Below, one piece after another: positions 34,205 through 46,209 of a DNA stretch of 64,000 nt. Position numbers and translations under genes: made by a program. The notes under the pieces were generated by a model. The model was not told the DNA's origin. It was given only the letters and a program-made list of their open reading frames with translations, and made no database searches. Location of the stretch: assembly GCF_004379255.2 (NCBI RefSeq), contig NC_056050.1, positions 14,873,514-14,937,513 on the forward strand, read 5' to 3'. The stretch is from Salvia splendens. Taxonomy: Eukaryota > Streptophyta > Magnoliopsida > Lamiales > Lamiaceae. The stretch's first letter is position 1, and the number at the start of each line of letters is the position of its first letter.

Positions 34205-35917
34205 AACTGCTCACACTTAAACCATACTTGTCCTCAAATATGAAAAATAAAGAAACAAGGCGAGTTTCAATGCATGGTTCCACTTTGACACGAAATACAA
34301 AACAGAAAATGGACTGACTCCTACAAATGAAAAGAAAGACTCAAAAAATACAAAAGATAGAAAACACATAAACACATGAAATTATCAAACTGGCTCAACT
34401 ATTGGCAACCGTCTCCACAAGCTTAAGATCAATCCAATAGTTTACAGTTTCAAATTCATTCCCCTCTCTTCTTCTATCGTGATCAGTTTGTCCGTTTGCC
34501 AGGATAACCTTAAATTTTACCAAAACTGTTGGATTCACTCGGCCACTCATTCCTCACCAGAAATGTTAGGACCATTCACTCATTCATTTTCCATACCACT
34601 GATGCTTTGAGTTCTATTGACAAAGACTAGTTCCTTAAGGTCTTTCTTTGGGTTCTAATGAGGCTTGGGGTTATAATGTTTGTAGGTAAGGGTCCTAGGG
34701 GTTCTAAGTTCAAAAGTTCAAAACTGAAGCAACCTCCCTATTTACAACCTTAAAATATTTCCAAAATTTGGGCATATTCCCTTGCCATTTTGGCATTATT
34801 TCTCAGGGTCAGGTTCACATTTTGTTCCTGCCCTACATGTATTTTTTTTCGGGCCAGGTTACATTCTTCTCTTGCCCTTTTTTTCTTCCAAAGAATTTTC
34901 TCTCTTTCTTTCCTTTTGCTAAGACTGCACATATATATTTTTCTTTTCTTTGCCTATTTGGCTACTCTTTTCTATTTTATCCCCTCTACCCCAGTTGGTG
35001 AGTTGCTCATTTCTATCCCCTTACTCACATGGTATGAAAGCTCATGGTTTCAAGGGAAGGGTGAATTTTAGTGTAGGCTCAAATTGGGTGCTAGGGGGTG
35101 CCCTTACAATGAGGCTGGTTCAAATAGTTCGAAAGAATTAGGCTCAACTGCTTATTCCTAATGCATTAGTCCTTACTAACCTATGTCATTTCCCTCTTAG
35201 CATTAAGTGGCAGCCACTCTGTTTCTCTGTATAGTAGAAAGTGTTCTACTCTAGCTTTTAACTCACATTTAGAAGGCTTCACAGTTGGTTCATATTAAGG
35301 TTTTCCATCGTTCTTACATCTTCCAAACCGATTCTGACTTATTAGGAAAAGGCGGTCTCACAAATCTACATGTATCCCCTCTTCAATCACTCTTACTAAG
35401 GGAATCTTGCATTTTATTTGACCAGTTAATACCAAAAACATATAAATCCTAAACTAACATGTAACATTAGACTGACTCACGAGCTAACACATATTAACAC
35501 TAACTACGCTAACTGTCCCCCCTTCCAACTACATACTAGCTTGTCCTCAAGCTAACTTGATGAAATGGAGACAGGGAAGTTAGTTTTCAACAGATAAACA
35601 CATATTTCTCACACTTAGACCAAGCTTTGGGTTAAGTGGGAGAACAATCAACAGTAGAGAAAACACACATTATGCACATAAAACTTCTCACACTTAGACC
35701 AAGCATTGGGCTAAGTGGGAGGAGACACTTAAACAAAACAGACAAGCGAAACACATGCTGTATAGTTGAAAACTTCTCACACTCAGTCCAAGTATTAGGC
35801 TAAGTGTGAGAAGAGCGCACATAAAAACATAAAACAGAAAAAACAAAAGCACATAAGAGCTAGCTAGAACAGAAACTATAAAAACAAAAAATTTAAAATC
35901 ACTTGGTTTCTAGGGAT
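34205..35917 (-). other. 3' non-coding region of element F with three stem-loops
   Basis: No protein-coding signal. Three hairpins of the form CTTCTCACACTTAG...CTAAGTGNGAGAAG lie at 35606-35644, 35684-35724 and 35773-35813. The region ends (minus sense) with GAGGACAAGTATGG, then GTGTGAGCAGTT before the LTR. Hydrophobic-looking plus-strand frames near 34768-35071 are shadows of T-rich sequence. Confidence 0.7.
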
Positions 35918-36326
35918 TTAATTCTTTTTCTGGCTCCCTTGGGAGCCAGACTTCCGGGTCAGGTCCTTGGTCCTCTCCAATTTGACTCTCTTCAAAGCCG
36001 ATGATGCTGGCTTATCTGACTTCTTGTCTATCTGCTGGCTGGTGGTGGTGGTGGTGGTATCCTTTCTTTTCTTGGTTGGTTTCACAGGGTTAGTCTCCGG
36101 AGTGACTTGCTGAGGTTGGCTATCCTTGGATAAGGAGGTTGCAATTTGGAGAGCTAGCTGTGAGTTCTTTTCGGCTATTGCGACCGTCTTCTCAATGTAG
36201 GAGAGGGTCTTTGTCATCTTGTCAGTTTGAATCTCCAATAGCCCTTTGTACACCGCAATAGCCTCCCTTAGCTTTCGCAGCATATCCTCCATCATCTTTG
36301 CCATCTCTCCTCAGTGGTAGTCAGCC
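35918..36326 (-). pseudogene. C-terminal part of element F ORF2
   Basis: 128 codons from MAKMMEDMLRKLREAIAVYK to a stop at 35918. The first 70 residues look like a coiled coil; the rest is Lys/Ser/Thr-rich with a run of six Thr and basic patches (PTKKRK, KRVKLERTK) that could be nuclear localisation signals. The frame continues upstream across the G insertion into 47364-48316. The matching part of G ORF2 is near 44326-44600. Confidence 0.65.
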
Positions 36327-37476
36327 TGATAAGGCTCATTTCATGCATCGGTTTAAGGGTAAAATGTACTCTACTTATTCGGTTTATCGCGCAAAGCAAG
36401 TGTTAAATGTGCAGGAATGCTGCTTAAACAAGGCAACAAGGCCAAACTGATCAAGCGAGTACAATAGGCAAAAAAGGCCAGATTTCGGGGGAAGTTGATC
36501 AAGGGAAGTAATCAAGCAGTTAAGGAGGGGACCATTGGATGTCAGAAGAAGGACACTCGAGGCTATGAGCTGGATGGTGCGCAGCATTCTGTTATCAAGG
36601 ACAACGTTCTAGAAGGGGACACGTGCTAAAATATGAGACGCAAGGACGGAGCTGAGTCACGATTCTGTTGTTGAAAAGCGTCGTCATTCTAGAAGAAGAA
36701 CACGTAGCAATCAATGAGTCGCTCACTCTCAGCATGAGCGAATATTCCCTGCCAAGATTGTTATCCAGCTGGAGGTCGTGCCGGCCCTATAAATAGAGGA
36801 TGTGCCACCACATGAAAAGGAGGAGATCCTTTACTTTCCGTCTTAGTTTAGCTTAGTTCAGTTCTCTAGCTTAGTCCAGTTTTCTAGATAGCTTAGCTTA
36901 GCTTAGATAAAATGTTGCTTAGTTAGAGAGGGCGATTGAAGAAGCGCTGCAGAATACTTGTTATCTGTCGGCGTATTCTTAAATTTCCCGCCGAGGATCT
37001 TCTCGGTTTATTTGCTTTCTTATTTTTCGAAGTGCTAGCTTAGTTTAAATTTCACGCTGTACTATTCTAGTTTAATCAAAGTTGTTTTCGTTTTCATCCT
37101 CGCATTTACTGCTTTAGTTTCAGTTTCGTTATGATGCACTTAACCCAGTAGTTAAAGTTACCTTGATCAAATTAGCAAGTTTAATTCTGTCTAGAGTAAA
37201 ATCAGTGGTTAAAAGCTCCTAAGTTAAAGCGTGGCAGCAGCCAACCCCTGTTCACTATTCACACACTTGATACACCAACTTCACTGTGGGATCGACCCCG
37301 AACTTGCCGCTTTACTGTTAAAGTAGTGCAAAATTGGGAGTATACAAATTACGTTGGTAGGAAACGAGTGAGAGTGAGTTTGCATCGATCAAGTGGAAAC
37401 GGCATTTTCTAACTGATCCAATCGGTTATCTTCAATATAACTTGGTCTGAATTCGCGACCCTCTCGAGGCCTTCCA
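36327..37476 (+). mobile_element. 5' LTR of element G
   Basis: TGATAAGGCTCATTTCATGC to GAGGCCTTCCA, 1150 bp. TATA box CCTATAAATAGAGG near 36787. It matches 46210-47363 along its length with scattered differences. Confidence 0.9.
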
Positions 37477-37479
37477 AAA

Positions 37480-37497
37480 TGGCGCCGTTGCCGGGGA
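37480..37497 (+). promoter_or_regulatory. Primer-binding site of element G
   Basis: TGGCGCCGTTGCCGGGGA, 3 bp after the LTR end; the standard Athila/Tat site (tRNA-Asp type). Confidence 0.92.
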
Positions 37498-37566
37498 AGC
37501 ATGGTGTTATTTTATGTTTGTGCGTAGTACGTAGGTGTATATAATTTTATTTCTCTCTTTTCTCAT

Positions 37567-39560
37567 TTGTTTTTCCTGTTGTTGATGAGAAGGTACCACC
37601 GCGGCGGCCACTGGAATCACCCTCTTATATACAAATGCGCTAACGCTCATTGGAGACTCCAGGAAGCCGGCGTTGTCACCACTCGTTACAGAGCAGCATT
37701 AGAAGCAGCAGCAGCCGCTGAACAGAACACACAACCACCACCACCAGAACGAACAGAAGCAGAGATGGACCTCGTCGACAACCATTCTGGAATCGGTTCT
37801 CTGCACGCTCATGATGAGAAGAAGCCCACACATGCCATTGCTGCTACTCCTGGGATGCGGCCCATTGCGATCAAGTCAGGAGTGCTGGCCGTTTTATCCC
37901 ACTTTTACGGCCTTTCAAAGGAATGTCCGTACGCCTTTCTGGAGAAATTTTGCCGATACTGTGATATCCAGCCTGTACCGGCTGGATCTACATCTGAGGA
38001 TTATTGGCTGAAGGTCATCCCTTTCGTTTTGAATGGCGAAGCTGGAGTATGGCTGTCAAGACTGCCAGAAGGGTCCATCAAAACATGGGCCGAGTTCCGC
38101 ATGATATTTCTCGGTCGTTTCTTTCCAGCATCGAAGACGAGTGCCCTGAAAAGGGAGATTACAGAAGCCAGACAGGAGTACGATGAGCCCCTCAGTCGGT
38201 ACTGGGACAGATTCCAAGGGCTGCTTCAAGCATGCCCTAACCACAAGCTGGGGGAGCGAGAGATCTACTCGATCTTTTATGGCGGACTCACAGTAGACAG
38301 CAAGAACGACCTCAACCTCGCAGCTCAAGGGGATTTCTCTAAAACCGCATTTAGCCAAGCCAAGAATATACTGGAGAGGCTGATCGAGGCCAAGCGGTCG
38401 TACGAGACATCACGAGGGCAGTATAGGAGAGGAGCTATGCACGCAGCAGAGGCGCGCAACGATGAAAAATTGGAGGCTTGATTCGAGCAAATGGAGAAGA
38501 AGCTGTTAGAAGCAGTGGAGAAGGCCAGGCCGCCACCACCACCTGCACCAAGGGAGACACAGGATGTACCGCAACCGTTCCCACTAGAAGAACATCATTA
38601 TTATTACTGCGAATTCCCCCCTGAGTTAGAACCGCAGGCCCAAGTGAATGCCATTAGCCACTGGAACGCAAATGACAACTGGATCCAGGGGAAGCAGAGA
38701 GATGCTCCATGGAGGGACCACCCATACTTTAGGTGGACCGATCAGAATCAAAGCCAACCACCCTCGACACAGCAAATACAACCCTCTTATGGGCAGTCCA
38801 ACTAGCCTGCTCGAATCTAGGATAGGCCAAACACTGGAGGAAACAGAATACATGGAGGTTAAGTGGACCTCAATGGAATTAGTCAAGTGGAAGACAGTCT
38901 AACTGGTCAAGCCGACAACAGGAAGGAGAATGGGGGTACCAACACCAAGTCCCTCAGTTTAGCAACCAGGGAAGACAGCCGAATAATCAAATGGTGAGTT
39001 ATGTCCCGCAGCACCAAAGAGGAAACCAGCAAACCCAAGGGAACCCACAGTACTTCCAAGGAAACCAACAAAAGCACTTTCCCCAGAACAAACCAGAGCA
39101 GTATGGACCTTCCGGCTAATACCAGCAAGGCCATGGAGGAGGTCATTTTAATCAAAGATATAACAAGCAGCAAAATGAAGGTCTAGGGGATATGATGATC
39201 CCGCATCAGCCCCATGATGCAATGCGAGAAATACAAGAAGCCCAGAAGGAACAGAGGGCTGCACTCGATATGCTTACAAAGCAGTTATCTCAAGTCGCCA
39301 TGTCACTGGGCGAACTAAGGGGAATTGAAGGAAAAATTCCGGCTACAGTGCAGCCACCTATAGGGCGATAGAATGTCAATGTAGTCTCTTTGAAATCAGA
39401 AAGAGTTTATCAAAACCCATCTGCGAATTCTCCAGCACCCGCACACGGACCCAATCATGAAGAAGGCTCTGAGCCCAGCGCCCTTGATCAAGCCAAAAAA
39501 GAAGGAGAGTCTATTACCCTTGAACAAGTCACTGAGAACGGAAAGATGATCGAAGCATAA
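37567..39560 (+). pseudogene. Athila-type gag of element G, with stops
   Basis: The first segment (37567-38481, 304 codons) has the gag core: GIGSLHAHDEKKPTHAIAAT, ECPYAFLEKFCRYCDI, NGEAGVWLSRLPEGSIKTW, YDEPLSRYWDRFQGLLQACP. A TGA at 38479-38481 breaks a frame that goes on through 38491-38805 (MEKKLLEAVEKARPPPPPAP, then HYYYCEFPPEL). Further Q/N/P-rich decayed sequence follows to about 39190, then a conserved linker (QLSQVAMSLGELRGIEGKIP near 39280-39340). Stops near 38803, 39370 and 39558. The core is clearly related to the gag of A but from a different family. Confidence 0.85.
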
Positions 39561-39569
39561 AATGATACC

Positions 39570-40178
39570 GTGGAGATCCAACCTTGTGATCTTCCACCCA
39601 AGAAGACTGACCCAGGGGTATTCACCCTCCCAATTTCCATCAGAGACGTTCAAATGAAGCACGCAATGTGCGACCTAGGGGCTTCCATTAATGTTATGCC
39701 GTATTCTGTGTATGAAAAGCTAGGGGAAGCAAAGCTCGTCGAAACCGATATGGTGATACAGCTGGCAAATGGGTCTTGCATCCACCCTGAGGGAGTTCTG
39801 GAAGATGAAATCGTCAAGGTTAACAAATTCATATACCCCACCGACTTCTTCGTCATGAAGATGACAGAACCAGGAGCGGAGGAGTCTGTTGGCATCCTTT
39901 TGGGAATGCCACCCCTATCTACAGCTAACACAGTCATTGACGTTCGCCATGGGACGATGCATCTGGGTTTTAATGGAGAACAGCTTACATTTGTCATTGA
40001 TAAGGCTGTGAGAAAGCCACAGGACAGTGAGAGCATACAGTCAGTAGATACCGTCAGACCTCAGGAGCAAAAGTGTCTAGAAAAGGAACCCTTCAAAAAA
40101 CCACCCTTTGGTCCCACTGAAGATGGACAGCTTAAGAGGGAAGCAGCTGAATGGTTCGACGCAACGATAAATGGATGA
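39570..40178 (+). CDS. Retroviral-type aspartic protease domain of element G
   Basis: Open for 202 codons; the ATG is probably internal to a longer gag-pro frame. The active site DLGASINVMP lies near residues 36-45, with upstream KTDPGVFTLPISI and downstream ESVGILLGMP flanks typical of Athila/Tat proteases. The enzyme would cleave gag-pol. The downstream sequence TVIDVRHGTMHLGFNGEQ is the usual end of the domain. This is the best preserved enzymatic part of G. Confidence 0.85.
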   Translation: MEIQPCDLPPKKTDPGVFTLPISIRDVQMKHAMCDLGASINVMPYSVYEKLGEAKLVETDMVIQLANGSCIHPEGVLEDEIVKVNKFIYPTDFFVMKMTEPGAEESVGILLGMPPLSTANTVIDVRHGTMHLGFNGEQLTFVIDKAVRKPQDSESIQSVDTVRPQEQKCLEKEPFKKPPFGPTEDGQLKREAAEWFDATING

Positions 40179-40433
40179 TCAGGCCATTGAAAGGGCAATT
40201 ATGGAATTCTGCCAAGCATCACAACCAGCCGAGTCAAAAGAAATCACTCAACCGGGGAGGGTCGAGAAACCACCTGATCAAGCCGCCCCATTGAGAGGAA
40301 TGCTGGAGGGAAATCGCTCGCCTACAAGGCAACTACTGTCTTTACGCACATCGCAAGTTACCATCAAGAACCTGCCCAACCAGACTCGTCAAAAACCAGT
40401 TGAGCCAAATCTGCAAGGACAAGAGGACAACTG

Positions 40434-41566
40434 ATGGAAGAACTGAGGCTGGGCCGTGAGGTGGTCAAGTGGAAAACAGCAGAGATCAACCCGGACCTGT
40501 GCATGCATCCCACCATGTTAGAAGAAGGAGTGGCACCCCACCTTGATCGACAACGCAGACTTGACCCCGCTTTGAGAAAGGAAGAGCTCATAGTGGGGCA
40601 GAAAGAGTTACTCTTCCAGTGTCAACCCAAACTAATACCCTAAAAGCGAAATTCAAAATGGAGATACCCCCGAACAATCATGGCAATGCGCACACAGGCA
40701 GCGAAACTCCCATACCCCACCAACCAGGAGGAGGTCAGAGCCTTTTTGGGACGCGCTGGGGTCTATAGAAGACTCATCAAGGATTTCGCAAAGAATGCCC
40801 AGCCCCTGACGAAGCTTCTCCAGAATGACGTGAAGTTTGAATTCTCTGATGCCTGCAAGGCCGCATTTCCATTTCTGAAGGACCGATTGATAAGTTCTCC
40901 AATAATACGCCCCCCCCCCCCAACAGGAATCACCCCCCTTGGGGTGATGTGCGATGCTAGCAACTATACTGTGGGGACAGTATTTAGTCAGAAAGTCCAA
41001 GGGAAGAGTTACGTTGTCCTCTTCGCGTCAAAAACGTTGAATCAGGCACAAAGGAACTATGTTGTGACCAAAAAGAAGATGCTATCAGTAGTCTTTGCAT
41101 TTGGGAAATTCAGACAGTACCTACTTAGGCCCAAAGTGATAGTGTATACAAACCATGCGGTAATCAAGTACCTTTGGGCGAAAAAGGAATCAAACCTGCG
41201 GTTGATCAGATGGGTACTCCTTCTATAGGAGTTTGAGTGGGAAGCAGTGGATAGGAAAGATGTGAGAACAGAGAGGCGGGTCACCTGAGCCGAATTCTGC
41301 AAGAAGACAACGGTGAAGCCATTCCAGACATTTTTCCTGAAAAGCGCTTGCACCTGATCAAGTCAACATCTGAAAGACAGTGGATCTACCAGGAAGGGAG
41401 AATTGGTCAAGCCGAACAAGGAAGCAAGGGACAACAAGCACAGAAAGGGCCAATGTTTCCAGGTATGGCCGACTACTTGGTGGCAAGCGAGTTACCCGTA
41501 AGGGACGGAATGGAAGCATTTGTAGTGGACGACATTCCACTACTCATGCCTAACTCGCGCCAGTGA
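40434..41566 (+). pseudogene. RT/RNase H remnant of element G, catalytic core deleted
   Basis: 40434-40643 has the N-terminal RT approach (INPDLCMHPTMLEEG, QRRLDPALRKEEL). It jumps at about 40643-40685 to the thumb/connection region ([27 protein letters not shown]), so the palm with its catalytic Asp-Asp is missing. RNase H follows ([30 protein letters not shown], with Asn where Asp is usual), then HLSRILQEDNG and PMFPGMADYLVASELP, the start of the integrase zinc region, where pol stops. Stops at 41226-41228 and near 41286 break the frame. Confidence 0.85.
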
Positions 41567-42050
41567 ACAGGTAAAAGGAGTGATCGGGTGCTTATGGGGA
41601 GTCTGCTTGATCAAGCAACAAATTGTAAATCAATTAAACTGATCAAGTGACATCCTAAAAGAACCCGATCAAGTCCTTAGTAGTTAGTGTAAATAGTTTT
41701 TCGTGTGATAGTTTTATTTTCTTAGTTAATTAAAAGTTAGACGGAATGAAGGAAACTGATCAAGTGGAACTATTTGGGTTTTCATCCAAAATTACTTGTC
41801 CACTTGATCAGTGCAATTTGAATTTAATGGGTAGTACAGTGATTGAGTTGATCAGGGCAGGTGATGAAAGGACGTGTGCAGTCATTGGAAGGGTGTCAGA
41901 CGGCGCCAACTGCCACATGAAAGGACGCCCTGGAGAGAGGGACGAAGCGTATCGAGGAAGGTAAGCCAGCTGGGACTCTGAAAAAGCGCGCCTGTACGTG
42001 AAGAACCACAGGGATCTCAACAGTCGAGAATCCCAACATTCGCGATATCA
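41567..42050 (+). other. Spacer between pol remnant and ORF2 in element G
   Basis: Non-coding; several GATCAAG motifs. The integrase that would be expected here in a complete Athila-like element is absent. Confidence 0.6.
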
Positions 42051-42058
42051 TTATAAAA
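42051..42058 (+). promoter_or_regulatory. Candidate internal promoter (TATA) for element G ORF2
   Basis: TTATAAAA within CATTATAAAAGG, about 150 bp upstream of an ATG at 42205, with a C/T-rich leader (ACTCTCTCTCCAAAAC) between. This is the layout of a small plant promoter and 5' UTR inside the retrotransposon. Position and leader are seen; function is inferred. Confidence 0.4.
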
Positions 42059-42204
42059 GGAAAAATTCAGAACTGTATGCCACTTTCACCCAAGCCGCCT
42101 ACAGTACATTCCTTTTACTCTCGTCAATAATTCTCCCAAAGTTCAAAACTCTCTCTCCAAAACATCATTTTCTCTACCAGTACCTACCCACATTATCAGT
42201 AAAA

Positions 42205-44600
42205 ATGTTGATCGAATAAATCCCAACTTCATCCTCATCTTCCAGTGCCCGTGCCGACAGTGATAGCCAAGAAGCCTCCTCCCAAGCCCAAATAGAAAAC
42301 CCTAGCCCGCTTGCACCTACCACCGCTCCACTCCAAAAAAGCGACGCCGCTCTACTACCCGAGGTGGACGAAGAAGCCCAACGGCGCTTGACAAGAATCC
42401 TCCGGAGTATGCCCTCCGATACGAATATTTCCACCGTTTACGCCACCCTTAAGGCCCGACTTGGAATAACCCTGTCAAAGGACAAGGCTGCACCCTCCAC
42501 ATCCCAAAATCCTCCCTGAAACCCCCCATCTATCTCCCAAACACAAGCCCCCCTTCACACCACTGAACCTACACCCATCATTCCCCTGGTACAGTACAAT
42601 GGGGACGATTCTGAGGAAGAAGGGGCGCAGCCGACCGCCACTCCCGCCACCGCAGCAGAATCCTTGCCACCACCACATGCAGAGGGAACATCTGCTCTCA
42701 ACCCTCCTACACCACCAAGTGGTGGAGGGTCCAACTCCCCTACTCTCCGAGGGCCGGCACAACCGATCGAGGTTGTGAACATTGACGATGATTCTGCGGA
42801 GGACTTTCTGCCCCCCAAGCGAAATACTACAACAAGGGGAGGCGGACTAGAACTTCTTTCCTCATGCAGAGGATGAATTGGTCCCGGATAGGGAGGAGGA
42901 GCCGCTGCGCCGCCGGTCGCACGGAATGGAAATCAACCGAATGGTGGAAGAGGTGGAGGCCAGGATGGCCAGCATGCAGAGGGAAGAGGAGGAACAGGTG
43001 GAAAGACTCCGAGTAGCGCGGCGAGTGTTGAATGAGCCGGAGACCCAAGGAGCCGTTGGGGTGATTAACCAAGGGGCCGGAGAGGCAGTGGAAGAGAGAG
43101 GGGCTGTTGAGGACAGCCGCCAGGAAGCCGAGAAGAAAAGAAAATGGAAGGAGACGGTTCTTCCTTCTCCGAAGAGGATGCGCCCCGCAACCCGGGGCAT
43201 TGTGATTTCTGATGCATACCAACCTGCCCCTCCACATGAAGGAGATAAGGGCAGCGATACAGAGGGGAGGGAGCTCCGATGGGCCCGAACCTCCAGCAGG
43301 CAACAAGGAAGGCCTGCACCACCCCCCGCCGCTGATTATTCCAAACAAACTGTGGTATTGACCACGGATCTCCTCAATCAGATGCTGATATTTGACAACC
43401 CCAAGTGGAACGAGGAGATCCACCAGAGGGAGATGCCCACAAAGCGGCTGAAGGCCGGCAAGAAACTCCACCAGCCATCCCTGGCGACTATCCGAGTTTA
43501 GGAGAAGTTTACCCAGTACATTACTGAAATTGGTTTTGACTGGCTGCTGGAGATTAAGGAAACCTTCGTGCCAAAGAACCTGGCTAAGGAATTTTTCACG
43601 TCCTTCTGGTTTACCGGGAGTACAAACTTGGAGGCCAGGAGCGTCTCCTTCTAGGTGTTCGGCGTCAGCAGGAGATTAGCCTAAATGAGTTTTCTGTAAG
43701 GATGAGACTCTATACAGAGGCCCAGGTTGCTAGTGGAGAATGGTTCGGGCGGGACATTGGCCTTCCTCAGAGGAGGCCGGATTTTGATCAGCAGGCGGTC
43801 TGGCAGGCCTTGTGCAACGGACGTGCCCCCGAGTTTAAAGCTTCTGAGTCCAGAGGGGACCATATTGTTGATCCGTCCCTCCGCCTTGCCCAAGTCTATC
43901 TAGCTTGCAATCTCCTTGGCCAAGCCAATGTATCATTACTCTGGCCGAGCTCTACTTTATGTGGAGCATGAAGGAGCAAAGGAGGGTGCACCTGGGCTAC
44001 TGGATTGCTCACTCGATAAGTCAGATTGCCAATCGTCCTGCCCGCCACCTCAACGTCTGCCACCTTCTCAAAGCCTACCTAAGGCAAAATTGGACCCTGA
44101 AATTTCAGGAGGGTGTGGAGCTTCCCAGTCGCTGCCCAAAGCCAGAATTGTTTAACATTGATTTTTTTGTAAGAATTCAGGTACTTGAACGGCTGCGCGA
44201 CGAGAAACTTCGCTTCAACTCGAAGGCTTGGAAGGAAAGGCACATAGAGCAGCAGGAGACCAGGCGAGAAAAGGAGGAGGTCGGCTGATCGCCCGGCGAG
44301 CCCAGCAAGGCCGCAGAGGCAAAGGTTGGAAATGATGCCAGTAACAAACCCAGAGGAGGCTGCGCAAACGAACAACGAATGGAGGCTCCGCATGGAGCAG
44401 ATGCTTACGCTGCTGGTGGAGAACTCACACGCCCAGCTGGTTGCTCAAGCTAGGATTCTGGAGGCTATCCGCCAACTGACCCTTGCTATGCGACCACCAC
44501 CTCCCTCTACAAGCTCTCCCCTAACCCGGCGTCCATCATCCTCCAGGCCACCCTCCGCATCTCAAAGTCAACCCCCCCAGGAAACCCTAAGTACAACCCT
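42205..44600 (+). pseudogene. ORF2 of element G, env-position Athila ORF, broken
   Basis: Acidic, Ser/Pro-rich N-terminal part (42205-42876; stops at 42217, 42517 and 42874), then a coiled-coil segment (MVEEVEARMASMQREEEEQV, 42950-43020), then a globular part: KRLKAGKKLHQPSLATIR, NLAKEFFTSFWF, GLPQRRPDFDQQAVW, LACNLLGQANV, ITLAELYFMWSMKEQ (43430-43985), with stops and frameshifts near 43501, 43655 and 43945. The end (44326-44600) is coiled-coil plus Pro/Ser-rich. ELYFMWSM and NLLGQ are also in F ORF2. The layout recalls the Athila ORF-1 / putative plant transposon protein families. Function unknown. Confidence 0.65.
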
Positions 44601-46209
44601 CCCGATCTCAGCTCTTTTTAATCTCAAAACTTTTTTTAGTTTTAATTTGTTTATAGTATGCATAACTGATATTCTGCTCCACATCACACTTAGACCTGTG
44701 TTAGGTCTAAGTGTGAGAAGTATGCATGCCTGTTTTTGCGAATTTTGTTGTTTGCCTGTCCATATGTGTGTTTTGGTTATTGTTTTATCTTTTGGCATGT
44801 ATGATTGTTGGCACTGTCTCACACTTAGCCCAGTGTCTGGTCTAAGTGTGAGAAGTTTTCCTTGTTTGTTGTTGTGCCGTTGCCTGTACCTAACCTTTTT
44901 TCCACTGCATCCAGTCCCTCGAGGACGAGTTCATATGCAGTTGGGAGGGGGGAGGGTTAGTTACAGTAAAATCATACATGTCAAAATTTTTCTAAAATAC
45001 AAAATATCAGTTAGTATTAAATGGGCAATATGCATGAAATTGGATAGTGGAAGACTTGATTACTTTTTGGAAGAGTAAGAAAAAAGACTCGGTATGCTTA
45101 CATGTAGAAACTTGATTGCAAAAACTTGATCAGTTTGAACGACGCAAGTATGATGGAAATGCTCAATTTTTAAGCCATTTGTAAAGCCTCTCTATATGTG
45201 AGTTATAAGCCAAAAGTAGAACACTTTCTACTATTCTTACAAGAATTTTTTTTTACGAGAGGCTGACTTTTAATATTTAGATGAAAATTGCACAAGTAGT
45301 AAGGAGGACTAAAGGAACTAGGACTTAGCCATTTGAGCCGTTTCTCTTCCTTCGTTCCACGAACCCGCCATGTTAATCAAGGCACCCCTTAGTTAACCAC
45401 TTTGAGCCCATACACTTCAACCTGTTTCTTGAAGCCTTAAAACCAAAACTTACGTTTTATATCACGTAAGGAAAGAGGTCAAATAAATGAAGTTTTTCAG
45501 GGGATAGCAATAGAAGAGTCAAAATAAAAGGGTAGACAGGTTGATCAATTTAAAAAAAAATGTGTTGAGAAAAAGTTCGAGAAAAAGCGAGCAGGAAATA
45601 GTTGTAACCTGACCCAGGAAATCGAAAGTTAGGAAATAAGCCAAAAGACTAAAGGTCGAATTTTGACCAAGTATCCAGTAGGAAAAAAAATATCCCACTC
45701 TGATCCAGCGAGTTTAGTCAAATCTTTGGTCTTTTGACTCATGTGATTTTCTTTTTATAGTTTAAAATTTTAATTTTTAAACTTAGAACCCCTAGGACCC
45801 TACTTAAATACACTACTACCCTTTAGCCCCATTACATCCGAAACAAAGACCTAACACCAAGTGAACAGTCCTAACATCGCTGGTGAGAAATGAGTGACCG
45901 AGTGAATCCAACAGTGGTTTTTTAAATTGAACAATCTTGACGAACTGACACCTTGATCAAGCAAACGCAAAAGAAAAGAAACATAAGCTGCTGGCAAATG
46001 GATTGACCTCGACCTCGGGTATGATTGTTGGAAATTTATTCGGTCTAATACATACTTGTGAATATGTGTTTTTGTTTCGAGTCATGTTTTCCTTTTTCGT
46101 TTTCTTTTACTTTATTGAAATGAGTAAACCATGCCTGAAATTTGCCTTATCTTTTTCTTTTCTTTTTTCTTTATACTTGAGGACAAGTATGTTTTAAGTG
46201 TGAGCAGTT
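44601..46209 (+). other. 3' non-coding region of element G with two stem-loops
   Basis: Hairpins at 44684-44720 and 44818-44855 (CACACTTAG...CTAAGTGTGAGAAG). Near 46165 the sequence reads GAGGACAAGTATG, then AAGTGTGAGCAGTT immediately before the LTR, a half-copy of the hairpin. The reading frame open across the hairpins to 45078 is probably read-through rather than protein. Confidence 0.7.

Noticed and set aside
34768..35071. Hydrophobic plus-strand frames that look like membrane proteins
   Set aside because: They lie in the T-rich 3' non-coding region of minus-strand element F, between its stem-loops and LTR, with no homologue in A or G.
42475..43471. Long minus-strand frames opposite G ORF2
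   Set aside because: The plus strand carries the coiled-coil and conserved blocks shared with F ORF2; minus frames are GC-driven shadows.
44600..45078. Membrane-like C-terminal extension of G ORF2
   Set aside because: The frame reads through the stem-loops of the 3' non-coding region; the equivalent F protein stops before its hairpins.
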